The notes beneath the pieces were generated by a model. That model worked only from the letters and a program-made list of their open reading frames with translations, did not search any database and was not told the origin of the DNA. Positions 11,349-21,850 of a DNA stretch of 64,000 nucleotides are shown piece by piece. Position numbers and translations under genes: made by a program. The DNA comes from Nemertoderma westbladi (taxonomy: Eukaryota; Xenacoelomorpha; Nemertodermatida; Nemertodermatidae): contig JAUCBJ010009163.1 in assembly GCA_032718475.1 (NCBI GenBank), positions 124,001 through 188,000 on the forward strand, written 5' to 3'. Position 1 is the first letter of the stretch. Each line of letters opens with the position of its first letter.

Positions 11349-12072
11349 TATTACGGCTAAGTCCATCTAACCTTCTCCTCAACTCGTCATCACCTAAAAA
11401 ACGTTGATAGTCTGACAGATAGATGTCAATGGCATCCCTCTTATGCGGTTTCTCTGCCGTCGCTTCACTTTCCACTTGGGAAAAAGTAGCGTCTGTTGAT
11501 TCTCCATGGGTTGAGCGCTCCTCCAGCTGAGCTTTCCACTGAGCTGTTCCTTGAACCTGGCGACTCACCCATTGAAACCAAGTCTTTACGGCAACTTGCA
11601 ACGACGTGTCTTGTCTTCTTTTAGAAGCCTCCTCAAAGGCTGATAAGATTAGCCTGATTCGTAGAATTCTTTCTCTAACTTGATAAAGCAGTTGTCCCTG
11701 CTCTTGAGGTCCTTGAGGTTGTTGTAACAGTTGTTTTTCTACTCGCTCCATAGAGCTGAAGAATCCCTGTGCGTATCCGGCTGCGGACCTCTTCCACACA
11801 GCTGGATCGATGGTTTCCTTGGCTACTCCCATCCGGTGTATGTCTTCCCAGGCAGCTTCTGATAAATCAAACGGGAGTCCGGGTCCGGGGAAGTTCCATT
11901 GCGACTCGACCATGGACTTCAGTTCTTCCCTGGTGTATCCCGCATAACTATCTTTAGTTGAGCGCTTACTTCTCGCCCAATCGATCTGGTGTTCTTCCAC
12001 AGCGATCAATAACCTAGTGAGTACTGCTGCAGGAAGGATGAGAAGGGGATCCGAATAAACCGCATCCGTCAT
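11269..12072 (-). CDS. Element 1 ORF0: leader Gag-like protein, unrecognised family
   Basis: ORF upstream of Gag-Pol, from the first in-frame ATG at 12072 to the TGA at 11269-11271 (about 267 residues). The frame is open further upstream to 12420 without an ATG, so a longer product from splicing or a non-AUG start is possible. The protein is hydrophilic, rich in Glu, Gln and Arg, with helical stretches (for example around RVEKQLLQQPQGPQEQ). No domain is recognised. It sits in the place of a Gag N-terminal region. The Gag-Pol frame is -1 relative to it and overlaps its last 26 codons, so fusion by -1 frameshifting is plausible. No canonical slippery heptamer was found in the overlap. Confidence 0.7.
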   Translation of the reverse strand: MTDAVYSDPLLILPAAVLTRLLIAVEEHQIDWARSKRSTKDSYAGYTREELKSMVESQWNFPGPGLPFDLSEAAWEDIHRMGVAKETIDPAVWKRSAAGYAQGFFSSMERVEKQLLQQPQGPQEQGQLLYQVRERILRIRLILSAFEEASKRRQDTSLQVAVKTWFQWVSRQVQGTAQWKAQLEERSTHGESTDATFSQVESEATAEKPHKRDAIDIYLSDYQRFLGDDELRRRLDGLSRNSEGTQRVLDAIDVEMRAANHLMNNSA

Positions 12073-12519
12073 CTTTGCTCCGCGCTCGGGTGTCAGTTCT
12101 ACAGTATCTTCACTACTGGAGCTGTCGGGCCGCTGAGAAATGATTTCTTGGCTCACGGGTTGTTGCTGTTCCGCTGCTTCTTGGTCCCGCTTGACCTGAG
12201 CTCGAGTGCCTATGATAGACCTACGATGTTGGACCAGCCTAGGTTCTGTTATTACTACAGGAGGGATGACCTTCCTCACAGTGGGAGGTGAACTGAACTT
12301 ACGACTAGACGGTTCTACACCTCTATCTGAGTCGCAGATAGTTACATCTAATAAATTGTCCGACAGGTTCTGCTTAGTATCAGATATGTTTATGTGTACA
12401 GTTGAATACCTACTGCTATATTACAGTCTAAGCAAGTCTAGTAACTCAGTATTAACTGCTAGCCTAGTAATTAATTACCGATACTGCTACTCAGTGTAGC
12501 GTGATATATATAATATATT

Positions 12520-12770
12520 AGAATACCGGTATGCTTATAGTATATATAACTATATAAGTATTATTACAGACTAGGTTTATCACAGAATACCGGTATAATT
12601 TTAGCACAAATATATATAAATATATAATAGGCCTATCGGGAATACCGGTATACAGCTTACAGTTTATAGTATATATAATTCTGGACTAGAATTAATTACA
12701 AGTACCGGTATAATTTCAGCCGAAATTTATAGAAATAAAGATAATAGGCCTATCGTAAATACCGGTATAT
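12520..12770. repeat. Repeated TACCGGTA palindrome segments in the element 1 leader
   Basis: Five occurrences of AATACCGGTAT or AGTACCGGTAT lie about 50-65 bp apart (near 12523, 12586, 12638, 12702 and 12759). Two larger sub-repeats carry ATATATAAATATATAATAGG or similar and GGCCTATCG. Each ACCGGT core is a perfect palindrome. The same core recurs at 14407, 14458-14540 and 14587-14602. Function unknown. Confidence 0.7.
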
Positions 12771-13780
12771 CAATTATTTTAAATAGTTGAATTTCTGAAT
12801 TTTAGGGTTACTTGGTTACTTTACTTACTTTATTACCGCTATTTTGAGCAGTAGTCCAACTGATATTGAGACCTAATGGTTGTATGGCAGGCCTACTATT
12901 TATAAATCGTTAGATTTGATTTATAATATATACATATACCCGTTTTAATGGGTTTTGTCAATGTTTGAAATAAATGTTATTATTTCTGGGGAGTAATCAC
13001 TACACAAAGCGGTGCGCTTTCAGTGAAGTGTTACTTATAGGACACTAAAACAAATAATGCTAATTTACCTAAGTTACTTAATACTACAAATTACGTACAA
13101 TTCGGGTGAGATTACAATCTCTAAATAAACACAAAAATTTACAAAAACACAAAATACGAATTTTCAGGGTAATTTTACAAGAAGTCTACAAACCAGCCTA
13201 ACAAAGGGTTAGAATCTGGTTATTACAACGGACAGGGTACTGCGGTATTTGAAAATAATACGTAGTAGTAAATACACTGCGTTGTCCAGATAGGAAAATA
13301 CCACCGCCTGACGACCTATAGCCGTATCGCTATAGGTACTACGTTATGTATCACGGAGTGTTCCTACCTAGAAGTTAATAGAGCTAATCGAACGTGCCTA
13401 TCAACCACTTTACAACACAAATATAATGCCTACACTAATTACTTTCGGAAAGCACTGTACACTAAACCCTAAATTAGGTACGAATACTTGTACAACATAT
13501 AATCAGTAGTTAAATATACTTGAACAGCTAAAAGAACCACGGCATCTGCTGGAGTGACCGGTCCACAAAATCACCAGTCTTTACCTACGCCAAACAGCCC
13601 GTGTAGTACCGGGGTTAATTTAACTATAGCGGTATGTATAACAAACACAATTATTGTAGGAACAAACTTGGGGAATGAATGTTGCGAATAATCGCATAAA
13701 CTCTGAATAATAAATATTACGCTACGCGTACAAACCACTCAAACAAAATGCAGACCAAATACTGACAGACTACTATCAAG

Positions 13781-14280
13781 CCTAAATAAACTACAGGACA
13801 TGCAGACTCCGAAATGATTAGGTAGTATGCGTTCTAACCCAGTAGCACGACTTATTCTTTAGTTGGGGGTTTACCTTACAGCTTTGGCTGCCCCTACTTC
13901 CTAACCGTTCTTTATCGGACAGAGGCTCTACACACACTGCAATCCGTTCAGACCTAACAACAGCCAGACAACTATCCAGCCTACAAATTATCTAAATAAA
14001 TATTATACGCTACATGTACAGACTACACAAACAAAGTACAGACTAAACGATGGCAGACTACTCTCAAGCCTAAATAAACTACAGGACATGCAGACTCCGA
14101 AATGATTAGGTAGTATGCGTTCTAACCCAGTAGTACGACTTATTCTTTAGTTGGGGGTTTACCTTACAGCTTTGGCTGCCCCTACTTCCTAACCGTTCTT
14201 TATCGGACAGGTGATCTACACACACTGCAATCCGTTCAGACTTAACAGCAATCAGACAACAGCCCAGCCTACAAATTGTC
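13781..14280. repeat. Direct repeat, 288-bp offset, element 1 leader
   Basis: A segment of about 210 bp beginning CCTAAATAAACTACAGGACA occurs at 13781 and again at 14069, with only scattered differences. It includes a pyrimidine-rich stretch (GGCTGCCCCTACTTCC) in both copies. Similarity also extends upstream of each copy (near 13729 and 14005), giving a two-copy tandem repeat of about 288 bp. Confidence 0.85.
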
Positions 14281-14455
14281 TGTACAATATGATCAGGCTT
14301 ACACGCCTTCTGTTCAATACTGGCCTACAAATAAATAAAACTGACAGAAATAAGTAAGCTCCAAAAGAAACAAGGGGTGTACAGTCCCTAATCTCTTAAA
14401 CAGCCTACCGGTATACAATAATCAAATCGAATAATACTAATGTACTTATACGGGA

Positions 14456-14569
14456 AGTACCGGTTAGGACAGTTGGGCCTGCGGACCTACAGAAGTACCG
14501 GTTCTGGCAGTTGGACCTACGGGCCTACAGCAGTACCGGTTCTGGCAGTTGGGCCTACTGACCTACAGA
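14456..14569. repeat. 38-bp minisatellite, three copies
   Basis: Three copies of a 38-bp unit starting AGTACCGGTT (at 14456, 14494 and 14532) and ending GACCTACAG or GGCCTACAG. They lie about 80 bp inside the 5' LTR boundary of element 1, close to where a retrotransposon packaging or primer region would be. The unit includes the ACCGGT palindrome also found elsewhere in the leader. Confidence 0.85.
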
Positions 14570-14646
14570 TGCACCGTTCAGGTTTACCGGTTGACCGGTA
14601 CTTTCAACTTTATTGCTTACTGCAATAAAGAAGCTATATCCGTTAT

Positions 14647-15854
14647 TGTTCGCGCTTTCAGACCTTTGGCAGTTTAACCCGCCAAATTAGGATGTCTTTT
14701 AGATAATAAATCACTTTTAGCCTCTGACAAGTATTTGATTCACTACACTAGTCGAAACCAATCTGTGCGCGATCATTCACCCGCTGGATATACCCGGGAG
14801 ATTGGGTTCGACGGCTTAATCTTATTGCTATGTAAGCCTAATGTATTATTCGACTGACAGTATTATATAATCTCTGACAATATTATTCACCTTCGGGGAA
14901 TATTAACAGTTCCTTTAGGACGTGGCGCTCTATCTATATAAACAGAGTTATGACTTAAACTACTCACAACGATATGGCTTAGTTATAATTCACATATATG
15001 GCGCATTCTTTAGGAAATGCTTCGTTATCAGTCTCACTCATACGCAATGCTGCACAATACTGCACACTAATCTGCCGATCTTCACTGATTTTAGTCACAT
15101 ATAAAAAGAACACAGGCCGACTCATGTAGGGTCTATCAAATAACATTAGATTCACTTCAAACCACTTTAACATAAGTCACAATCGTTATATGTAACCTTT
15201 CTCTCTTACCTTCGGTATATCAAGAATATTGGGTTTCGGGGTTATTTCTCGTTATTCCAAATATAATAATTCATCAACCATATTATGAAGGACCGACAGT
15301 AAATAGCAGTATAACAATATAAAGTATGCACAGTGTTACACAGTATGCAGTGTCAGTAAGATATTAAGGTTTGTGTGTGATAACGGATATATGTCCTTAT
15401 AATTAAGCCTACTAGTGTTAGGCTAAAACAGAAAAGCACAAAATATTCCCAAGCCGCTCTCTCCTGGCTCAGGACAGAATGTAAACACTGCCCATAACGC
15501 ATTGCGTGATTTCTAGGAAATTTCTGTACAAGAGCCATAAAAATGCTCTGATTGGCTGACTGAACTGAGAGATGCCGTAGAACAAAGAAAATCGACACGT
15601 ATGAATATCAGCTGTTAACCGTCGTCATAGTAACTACTGTTCAAGAGTAGCTATCACCTTTTGCGTCACGGAATTGCCATAGAATCATCAACTATGCCTT
15701 TCACAGTACACATACGGAGGAAATAGCTCTTAGATCCTCTAAAAAACACCGATACAGCAATAATACGGTCTCTTACACCTTTTAAATCAACTACAGAGTA
15801 TTTTAATGTAAAAGATAATAAAAATAACGGGGCAATTCAGCAAAGGCTTTTACA
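14647..15854 (-). repeat. 5' LTR of element 1
   Basis: 1,208-bp LTR starting TGTTCGCGC and ending CTTTTACA in plus-strand orientation, followed by the target duplication CCACG. It contains about 51 bp after CAGACCT that are missing from the 3' LTR. It should drive transcription toward lower coordinates. I do not assign a promoter element with confidence. Confidence 0.95.
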
Positions 15855-17970
15855 CCACGAGATAGAGAATCTTAAATGAAAGTCAAAAGAACAGGTAACA
15901 CTTACATTTATAGAAGTAATCAGCTGTTATTTGCTACGTCTTTCCGCTGAAAATGAATGAATTATTTCATATTTATAACTTCTATCCCACTCCACGAGAT
16001 AGAGAATCTTAAATGAACGTCAAAAGAACAGGTAACACTTACATTTATAGCAGTAAACAGCTGTTATTTGCTACGTCTTTCCGCTGGAGATGGATGAATT
16101 TTGATTGCATTGGAACACCCCCTATCTGTGGCTGTATGAGTGGAGAGATAAGTAGCCTATCTCCCTGTTAATATAATATCTAGAATATTTATTATAGTTT
16201 CATCCTATTGCTAAAGTGACTAGAGCTGAAGTTAACTCATAATACAATAATTCACCTCAAATATCTCAGCTATTTCATGAACATAATGAAGTATTAAAGC
16301 CATGTCAAAATCCTTGGTGTTTTTCTGCAATAATTTATCAAAATATCCTCTGTTTTTTTACAAAAAGCATATCGATTTTCATATTTATAACTTCTAACCC
16401 ACTCCAAGAGATAGAGAATCTTAAATGAAAGTCACAAGAACAGGTAACACTTACATTTATAGCAGTAATAAGCTGTTATATGCTACGTCTTTCCGCTGGA
16501 GTTGGATGAATTTTGATTGTGTCAGAACACCGCCTTATCTGTGGCTGTCTAAGTGGAGAGATAAGTATCCTATTTCCGTGTTAATATTGTTGTGTTCTAG
16601 AATATTTATTATAGTTTCATCGTATTGCTAAAGTGGCTGGAGCTAAAGTTATTATGTAATGCAATAATTCACCTCAAATATCACAGCTATTTCATGAACA
16701 TAATGAAGTATTAAAGCCATGTCAAAATACTTGGTGTTTTTCTGTAATAATTTATCAAAATATCCTCATTTTTTTTTTAAAAACCATTTCGATTTTCTTA
16801 TTTATATCTTCTAACCCACTCCACGAGATAGAGAATCTTAAATGAAAGTCAAAAGAACAGGTAACACTTACATTTATAGAAGTAATCAGCTGTTATTTGC
16901 TACGTCTTTCCGCTGAAGATGAATGAATTTTGATTGTGTCAGAACACCCCCTATCTGCGTCTTTCAGAGTGGAGAGATAAGTATCCTATCTCCCTATTAA
17001 TATTGTTGTGTTCTAGAAAATTTTTTATAGTTTCATCGTATTGCCAAAGTTACTAGAGCTGAAGTTAACTCATAATACAATAATTCACCTCAAATATCTC
17101 AGCTATTTCATGAACATAATGAAGTATTAAAGCCATGTCAAAATACTTGGTATTTTTCTGCAATAATTTATCAAAATATCCTCTGATTCTTTACTATAAC
17201 CATATCGATTTTCATATTTATAACTTCTAACCCACTCCACGAGATAGCGAATCTTAAATGAAAGTCAAAAGAACAGGTAACACTTACATTAATAGAAGTA
17301 ATCAGCTGTTATTTGCTACATCTTTCTGCCAGAGATGGATGAATTTTGATTGTGTCAGAACACCCTCTATCTGTGGTTGTAGGAGTGGAGAGATAAGTAG
17401 CCTATCTCGCTATTAATATTGTTGTATTCTATAATATTTATTATAGTTTCATCGTATTGCTAAAGTGGCTGGAGCTAAAGTTATTATGTAATGCAATAAT
17501 TCACCTCAAATATCTCAGCTATTTCATGAACATAATGAAGTATTAAAGCCATGTCAAAATCCTTCGTGTTTTTCTGCAATAATTGATCAAAATATCCTGT
17601 AATTTTTTACAAAAACCATATCGATTTTCATATTTATAACTTCTATCCCACTCCACGAGATAGAGAATCTTAAATGAACGTCAAAAGAACAGGTAACACT
17701 TACATTTATAGAAGTAATCAGCTGTTATTTGCTACGTCTTTCCGCTGGAGATGGATGAATTTTGATTGTGTCAGAACACCCCCTATCTGTGGCTTTCTGA
17801 GTGGAGAGATAAGTAGCCTATCTCCCTATTAATATTGTTGTGTTCTAGAATATTTTTTATTGTTTCATCGTATTGCCAAAGTGACTGGAGCTGAAGTTAA
17901 CTTATAATACTATAATTCACCTCAAATATCTCAGCTATTTCATGAACATAATGAAGTATTAAAGCCATGT
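15855..17970. repeat. 416-bp satellite, block B
   Basis: Continuation of the satellite after element 1. It opens with a shortened monomer: the distance between the first two GAGATAG landmarks (15859 and 15996) is 137 bp instead of 416, with the junction in GAAAATGAATGAATTATTTC. Full monomers follow up to the CATGT target duplication (17966-17970) of element 2. Confidence 0.95.
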
Positions 17971-18519
17971 TGTGACGGGATCTACGGATCCCGGTTTATC
18001 CGTTGGGTTTTCTATCTACGCGTCCCCGCCGTGTGTGAAAGGTAAAAGAGTTCTGATGTTCGGTAATATGTATAAAGGTATAATAGTCTGATATAGCACA
18101 GTATAGTATGACACGGTTACCGGTAGATAAGTATGATGGCGGTAGCGGACGGTGACAGAAGTCCCCATTCCACCCTACTGATCTGACTGAGTAAACTAAA
18201 CTGAATAGGGAAGCACCAACAGGTAATATATGTACTGCACAGTTGGCCATATTACTGTACCTAGTCGATGCTGTCCCCCCATTGGCTAATATCCCACTTC
18301 TCGCCCTTTCACCTTCCCTGGTGTGTTTCCCGTTGCCCCTGTTGTTCTCTCTCTGTTAGGGGTTTGGCCCCTGACCCTTATTGTGTGTGTCTCCTTTGGG
18401 GCCTATTGTCCCCGTTTACTGGGCTGACACGAGGTTGATTGGTAATCAACCTCGTGCTCCCAATATTGCTCAACGGCTTACTTTGTGGGTTCATGTTAGC
18501 GGAATTGGATAAGCTAACA
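17971..18519 (-). repeat. 3' LTR of element 2
   Basis: 549 bp, identical in length to 25002-25550 with one visible difference (A/G near 18167). Near its left end it has the inverted repeat GGGATC-TAC-GGATCCC. Near 18433 it has a perfect 9-bp stem AGGTTGATT/AATCAACCT around GGT. Related in sequence to the LTRs of element 3. Confidence 0.96.
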
Positions 18520-18557
18520 CTCCCCCCCATGCTATCTTCCCGGTGAGAAGATAGCAT
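18520..18557 (-). promoter_or_regulatory. Polypurine tract with adjacent 11-bp hairpin, element 2
   Basis: On the sense strand GGGGGGGAG abuts the 3' LTR (18520-18528), a good plus-strand primer tract. Directly upstream, 18529-18557 forms a perfect stem ATGCTATCTTC / GAAGATAGCAT with a 7-base loop. Element 3 carries the same tract and hairpin at 27218-27255, so the pairing is a retained feature of the family. Confidence 0.8.
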
Positions 18558-19190
18558 CCACCAAAAAGTGCGCTACAATTCCGCTGGATCCCGATCTAGT
18601 ATCGGGTGTGGGGTGGGTTATTTTCTTTCGGAGTCGGCTTTCCAGGCCGCTCCCTATGGGTATGATGTCACTACCCTCTGGCGTCTCGTGTCGGGCCGAT
18701 CATGCGCTTCTCTCACACAACTTTTGTTTCCCCAACACTTTCGCCCTGACTCTACTCTTCCTCTCCTCTCTTGCTCTAACTCTTGGACTTCCCTGTCCCT
18801 CACTCTTCCTCTCACTTCTCCCCCCCCCCCACGTTTGAATTGCGCCCACACTCTCTCCACACTATCTCCATACCACCTCTCGCTATCTCTCTTGCCCTCC
18901 CTAAGGCCCTAATCTCTAATGCTACCCTTGTGCTATCATACCATCTACCTACTGCTTACTAACTCTAACTATCTAACTCTACTAACTACTAACTCTACTC
19001 TCCGCTAACTCTCACTACTTCTGGTTCTAAATAAAGCCTCTAACTTTCTACTAACTCTAACTAGAACTACTAAGTCTAGCTAACTCCTACTAACTCTCTA
19101 CTTCTACTAACTCTACTTGACTCATCTAAGTCTACCAACTCTCTAGCCCTTTAACTAGAACTCCCTAACTCTACCCACTCTTCTAACTAC
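18558..19190 (-). other. 3' non-coding region of element 2
   Basis: The first 330 bp or so are clearly related to 27256-27660 of element 3 (for example GGATCCCGATCTAGTATCG and GTCGGGCCGATC). After that the plus strand becomes pyrimidine-rich, with many CTAACTCTACTAACT units. No conserved ORF is seen. Predicted frames here are low-complexity. Confidence 0.75.
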
Positions 19191-20992
19191 GTGGCGCTTG
19201 CGGTGCCCACAACCACTCTACTATCTGGCACCCTATGTGCCCTTCTACTACTCAACTACCTCTCTAGCTCTACTACCTGGCACCCTATGTGCCCTCTCTG
19301 CTCTACTCTACTACCTGGCACCCTATGTGCCCTCTCTACTACACTACTACCTCTCTAACTCTACTACCTGGCACCCTATGTGCCCTCTCTACTACTCTAC
19401 TCTATCTCTAACTCTCTAACTCTACTACCTGGCACCCTATGTGCCCTCTCTGCTCTACTCTACTACCTGGCACCCTATGTGCCCATCTCTACTACACTAC
19501 TACCTCTCTAACTCTACTACCTGGCACCCTATGTGCCCTCTCTACTGCTCTACTCTATCTCTAACTCTACTACCTGGCACCCTATGTGCCCGTCTCTACT
19601 ACTCTACTCTATCTCTAACTCTCTAACTCTACTACCTGGCACCCTATGTGCCCGTCTCTACTATTCTACTATCTGGCACCCTATGTGCCCTCTCTGCTAC
19701 CTCTAACACTCTAACTCTACTACCTGGCACCCTATGTGCCCTCTCTACTCTACTCTACTATCTGGCACCCTATGTGCCCTGTCTACCACTCTACTCTATC
19801 TCTAACTTACTTCCTTTACATCTGCTCCCTTTACGTCTACTCGCCTACACGTGACGCTCTGAATGCCGGCAGAGCGGGTACGTTAATTATGTGAACTACT
19901 ACTAACTCTTACTAACTCTCTACGTGGCGCTAACGGTGCCCACAACCACAACCGGTACTACGTACCCTCTTACTAACTCTACCTCTATCTACGTGGCGCT
20001 AACGGTGCCCACAACCACAACCGGTACTACGTACCCTCTTACTAACCTCTAACTCCCACTAACTCTAATTAACATACCCTGCTCTTACATCAAACACGTC
20101 ATCACGCCCGTGCCCCACTAAGTTCAGCGCATCCCCTACTAACTCTATCTAATGAGACTAACTACGTGGCGCTTACGGTGCCCACAACCCTCTACTGCTA
20201 CTACTTTCTATGTGGCGCTTACGGTGCCCACAACCATTCTACTACTAACTCTACTCTGCTAACTCTCTACTAACGGTACTACGTACCCTCTCACTAACTT
20301 CCTAACTCTCCTAACTACGTACCCCCTAACTCTTACTCTAACTAGCGGTACTACGTACCCTCTCACTACTCTAACTCCACTAACTAACGGTACTACGTAC
20401 CCTTTAACTCTTACTCTAACTAGCGGTACTACGTACCCTCTAACTCTAACTAACTAGCGGTACTTACGTACCCTCTAACTCTCTAACTAACTAGCGGTAC
20501 TTACGTACCCTCTAACTCTCTAACTAACTAACGGTACTTACGTACCCTCTAACTCTCTAACTAACTAGCGGTACTTACGTACCCTCTAACTCTCTAACTA
20601 ACTAGCGGTACTTACGTACCCTCTAACTCTAACTAACTAGCGGTACTTACGTACCCTCTAACTCTAACTACCTAGCGGTACTTACGTACCCTCTAACTCT
20701 CTAACTAACTAGCGGTACTTACGTACCCTCTAACTCTAACTAACTAGCGGTACTTACGTACCGTACCCTCTAACTCTCTAACTAACTAGCGGTACTTACG
20801 TACCCTCTAACTCTCTAACTAACTAGCGGTACTTACGTACCCCTTAACTCCTACTCTCTAACGGTACTGCGTACCCTCTAACTCTTACTCTCTAACGGTA
20901 CTACGTACCACCCTTTAACTAACTAACTAACTAACTAACTCTTACTACCTAACTTCTACCTACTCTATTATTTAATTATTTTCTTATTTTAA
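19191..20992. repeat. Hairpin-unit repeat array, element 2
   Basis: Pyrimidine-rich minisatellites in which each unit holds a short inverted repeat. Twelve copies of GGCACCCTATGTGCC lie at about 19227-19770. Five copies of GGCGCTTACGGTGCC-like units lie between 19194 and 20230. About 17-19 copies of GGTACTTACGTACC or GGTACTACGTACC lie at about 19950-20910, in their densest part with a period of 36-38 bp. The stems differ between families but stay paired. The final 70 bp (20921-20992) are TAAC runs and AT-rich DNA. The array occupies the space where pol would be in a full element plus its 3' region. Confidence 0.88.
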
Positions 20993-21850
20993 TTAAATAA
21001 TTATTTTATATTTTGTGCGTGGGAAGGGCGTCTCGCCCTCATTCCCACCCCCCTCAGTCCAAAACTTTGGACGACTAAAAACTTTCTGGTGCCCCTTCTT
21101 CCAGTAGGCACTCTCCCGCTGCCCTCCTATACGCCCTCTAACTCTTCGCCACACTCTCTTCGGTACTACCTCTGCTGGCCTCCCCCTCCGTATGTGCGCT
21201 GGCATTAAAGGCCTCGACGACCCCCGCTTGTCCCTCGGTATACACGGCGTCTGCCCATGTAATGCCCCCTCGCACTGTGTCAATCCTGCGCGTGTATGCA
21301 ACACGCCTCCTTCTACTTTCCCGACTCCTTTATGTTTGCTCATGGGCTTCTCTGCCCCTGGTTTAGTCCTTTCACATCCTCTCCCTTTCCAATACTCTCC
21401 GGATCTGTGTCCTTTTACCACACATCGATGACATAGTCCGTTTGCGTCTGTGTAGGCTACACGATCTCTTTTGGGCAACGCTTGCCAGTACTTACAACTC
21501 CTGGTCTTATGGGTTCCATTCCGATGTAATTGACATTGGAATCCTGGATTATAGCGTTTCCTGTATAGTCCTTCACGTATCGCGCTTAGGTTTATATGTA
21601 TCGATTTAATGTTTCGATTGTCTAGACTCCGCCTACTGGGTATATTGGGATTGTGTTTATTTTTGGTGTTATTTTCTTCCTGTCCCCGCCACGGTCTGGC
21701 CCTGCTACCAGCTAACTGTGGACTAGCAGTCCCCTGTACGGCCGCGTGTGGTAGTGACTGTCCGCACGACCTGTTCTCGTCCAGGGAGTTCGATATTCTT
21801 GCTCCTATCGGGGTATATTGTCGATATTGTGATGGGGGAATGTCACCCTG
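20993..21850 (-). pseudogene. Element 2 late Gag/zinc-knuckle remnant fused to pol 3' end
   Basis: Open frame from the Gly tract at 21852-21860 to the stop at 20993. It opens with GDIPPSQYRQY and SLDENRSC, then jumps to GQSLPHAAVQGTASPQ. In element 3 those two motifs are separated by a Gag core of about 230 residues, so the core is deleted here. Next come a CHHC-type knuckle (CQLHRNGTHKTRSC) and a CCHC-type knuckle (CHRCVVKGHRSGEY) whose last Cys is Tyr. The tail matches neither protease nor RT. Its last part resembles the region around the end of element 3 pol, so nearly the whole of pol was removed. There is no proper ATG. A functional product is doubtful. Confidence 0.7.

Larger units (their letters stand above)
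12073..14646 (-). other. 5' leader of element 1
   Basis: Long stretch between the ORF0 start and the 5' LTR (14647). The first 350 bp up to 12420 are open in the ORF0 frame but have no ATG. The rest is AT-rich, with many stop codons and no conserved ORF, and holds three local repeat families annotated separately. No tRNA primer-binding site starting TGG is seen directly after the LTR on the sense strand, where the sequence begins ATAACGGATATAGC. Confidence 0.75.
2632..15854 (-). mobile_element. Element 1: BEL/Pao-like LTR retrotransposon lacking integrase
   Basis: A 13,223-bp insertion bounded by long direct repeats that start TG and end CA, flanked by the 5-bp duplication CCACG (2627-2631 and 15855-15859) inside a satellite monomer. 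All large ORFs lie on the minus strand, so the 5' LTR is at 14647-15854 and the 3' LTR at 2632-3788. The order on the sense strand is LTR, a leader of over 2 kb, ORF0, Gag-PR-RT-RNaseH, a 706-codon ORF, LTR. The RT and Gag zinc knuckles are BEL/Pao type. No HHCC or DDE integrase is found in the space between RNase H and the 3' LTR, which the third ORF fills. Apart from one gap of about 51 bp, the LTRs differ at only about five positions by eye, so the insertion is recent and its machinery may have come from a relative. Confidence 0.93.

Noticed and set aside
10913-11370. Plus-strand Ala/Ser- or Phe/Arg/Cys-rich ORFs over the GC-rich repeat
   Set aside because: A trinucleotide-like repeat leaves all frames open. 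The minus-strand frame is the one continuous with Gag.
11380-11410. Run of T on the sense strand in ORF0 resembling a retroviral slippery site
   Set aside because: The -1 frame meets stop codons immediately after it. The Gag-Pol frame only opens about 50 bases further on.
14600-14646. tRNA primer-binding site next to the element 1 5' LTR
   Set aside because: No sequence starting TGG follows the LTR on the sense strand. The same holds for elements 2 and 3, so I did not annotate one.
19198-19854. Plus-strand ORFs rich in Leu, Tyr and Pro in the pyrimidine repeats
   Set aside because: Pure products of the hairpin minisatellite, with the same few residues repeated.
19191-20910. CRISPR-like array of palindromic repeats
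   Set aside because: Spacers are themselves repetitive, the unit is not of CRISPR size, and the location is inside an LTR element of an animal genome.
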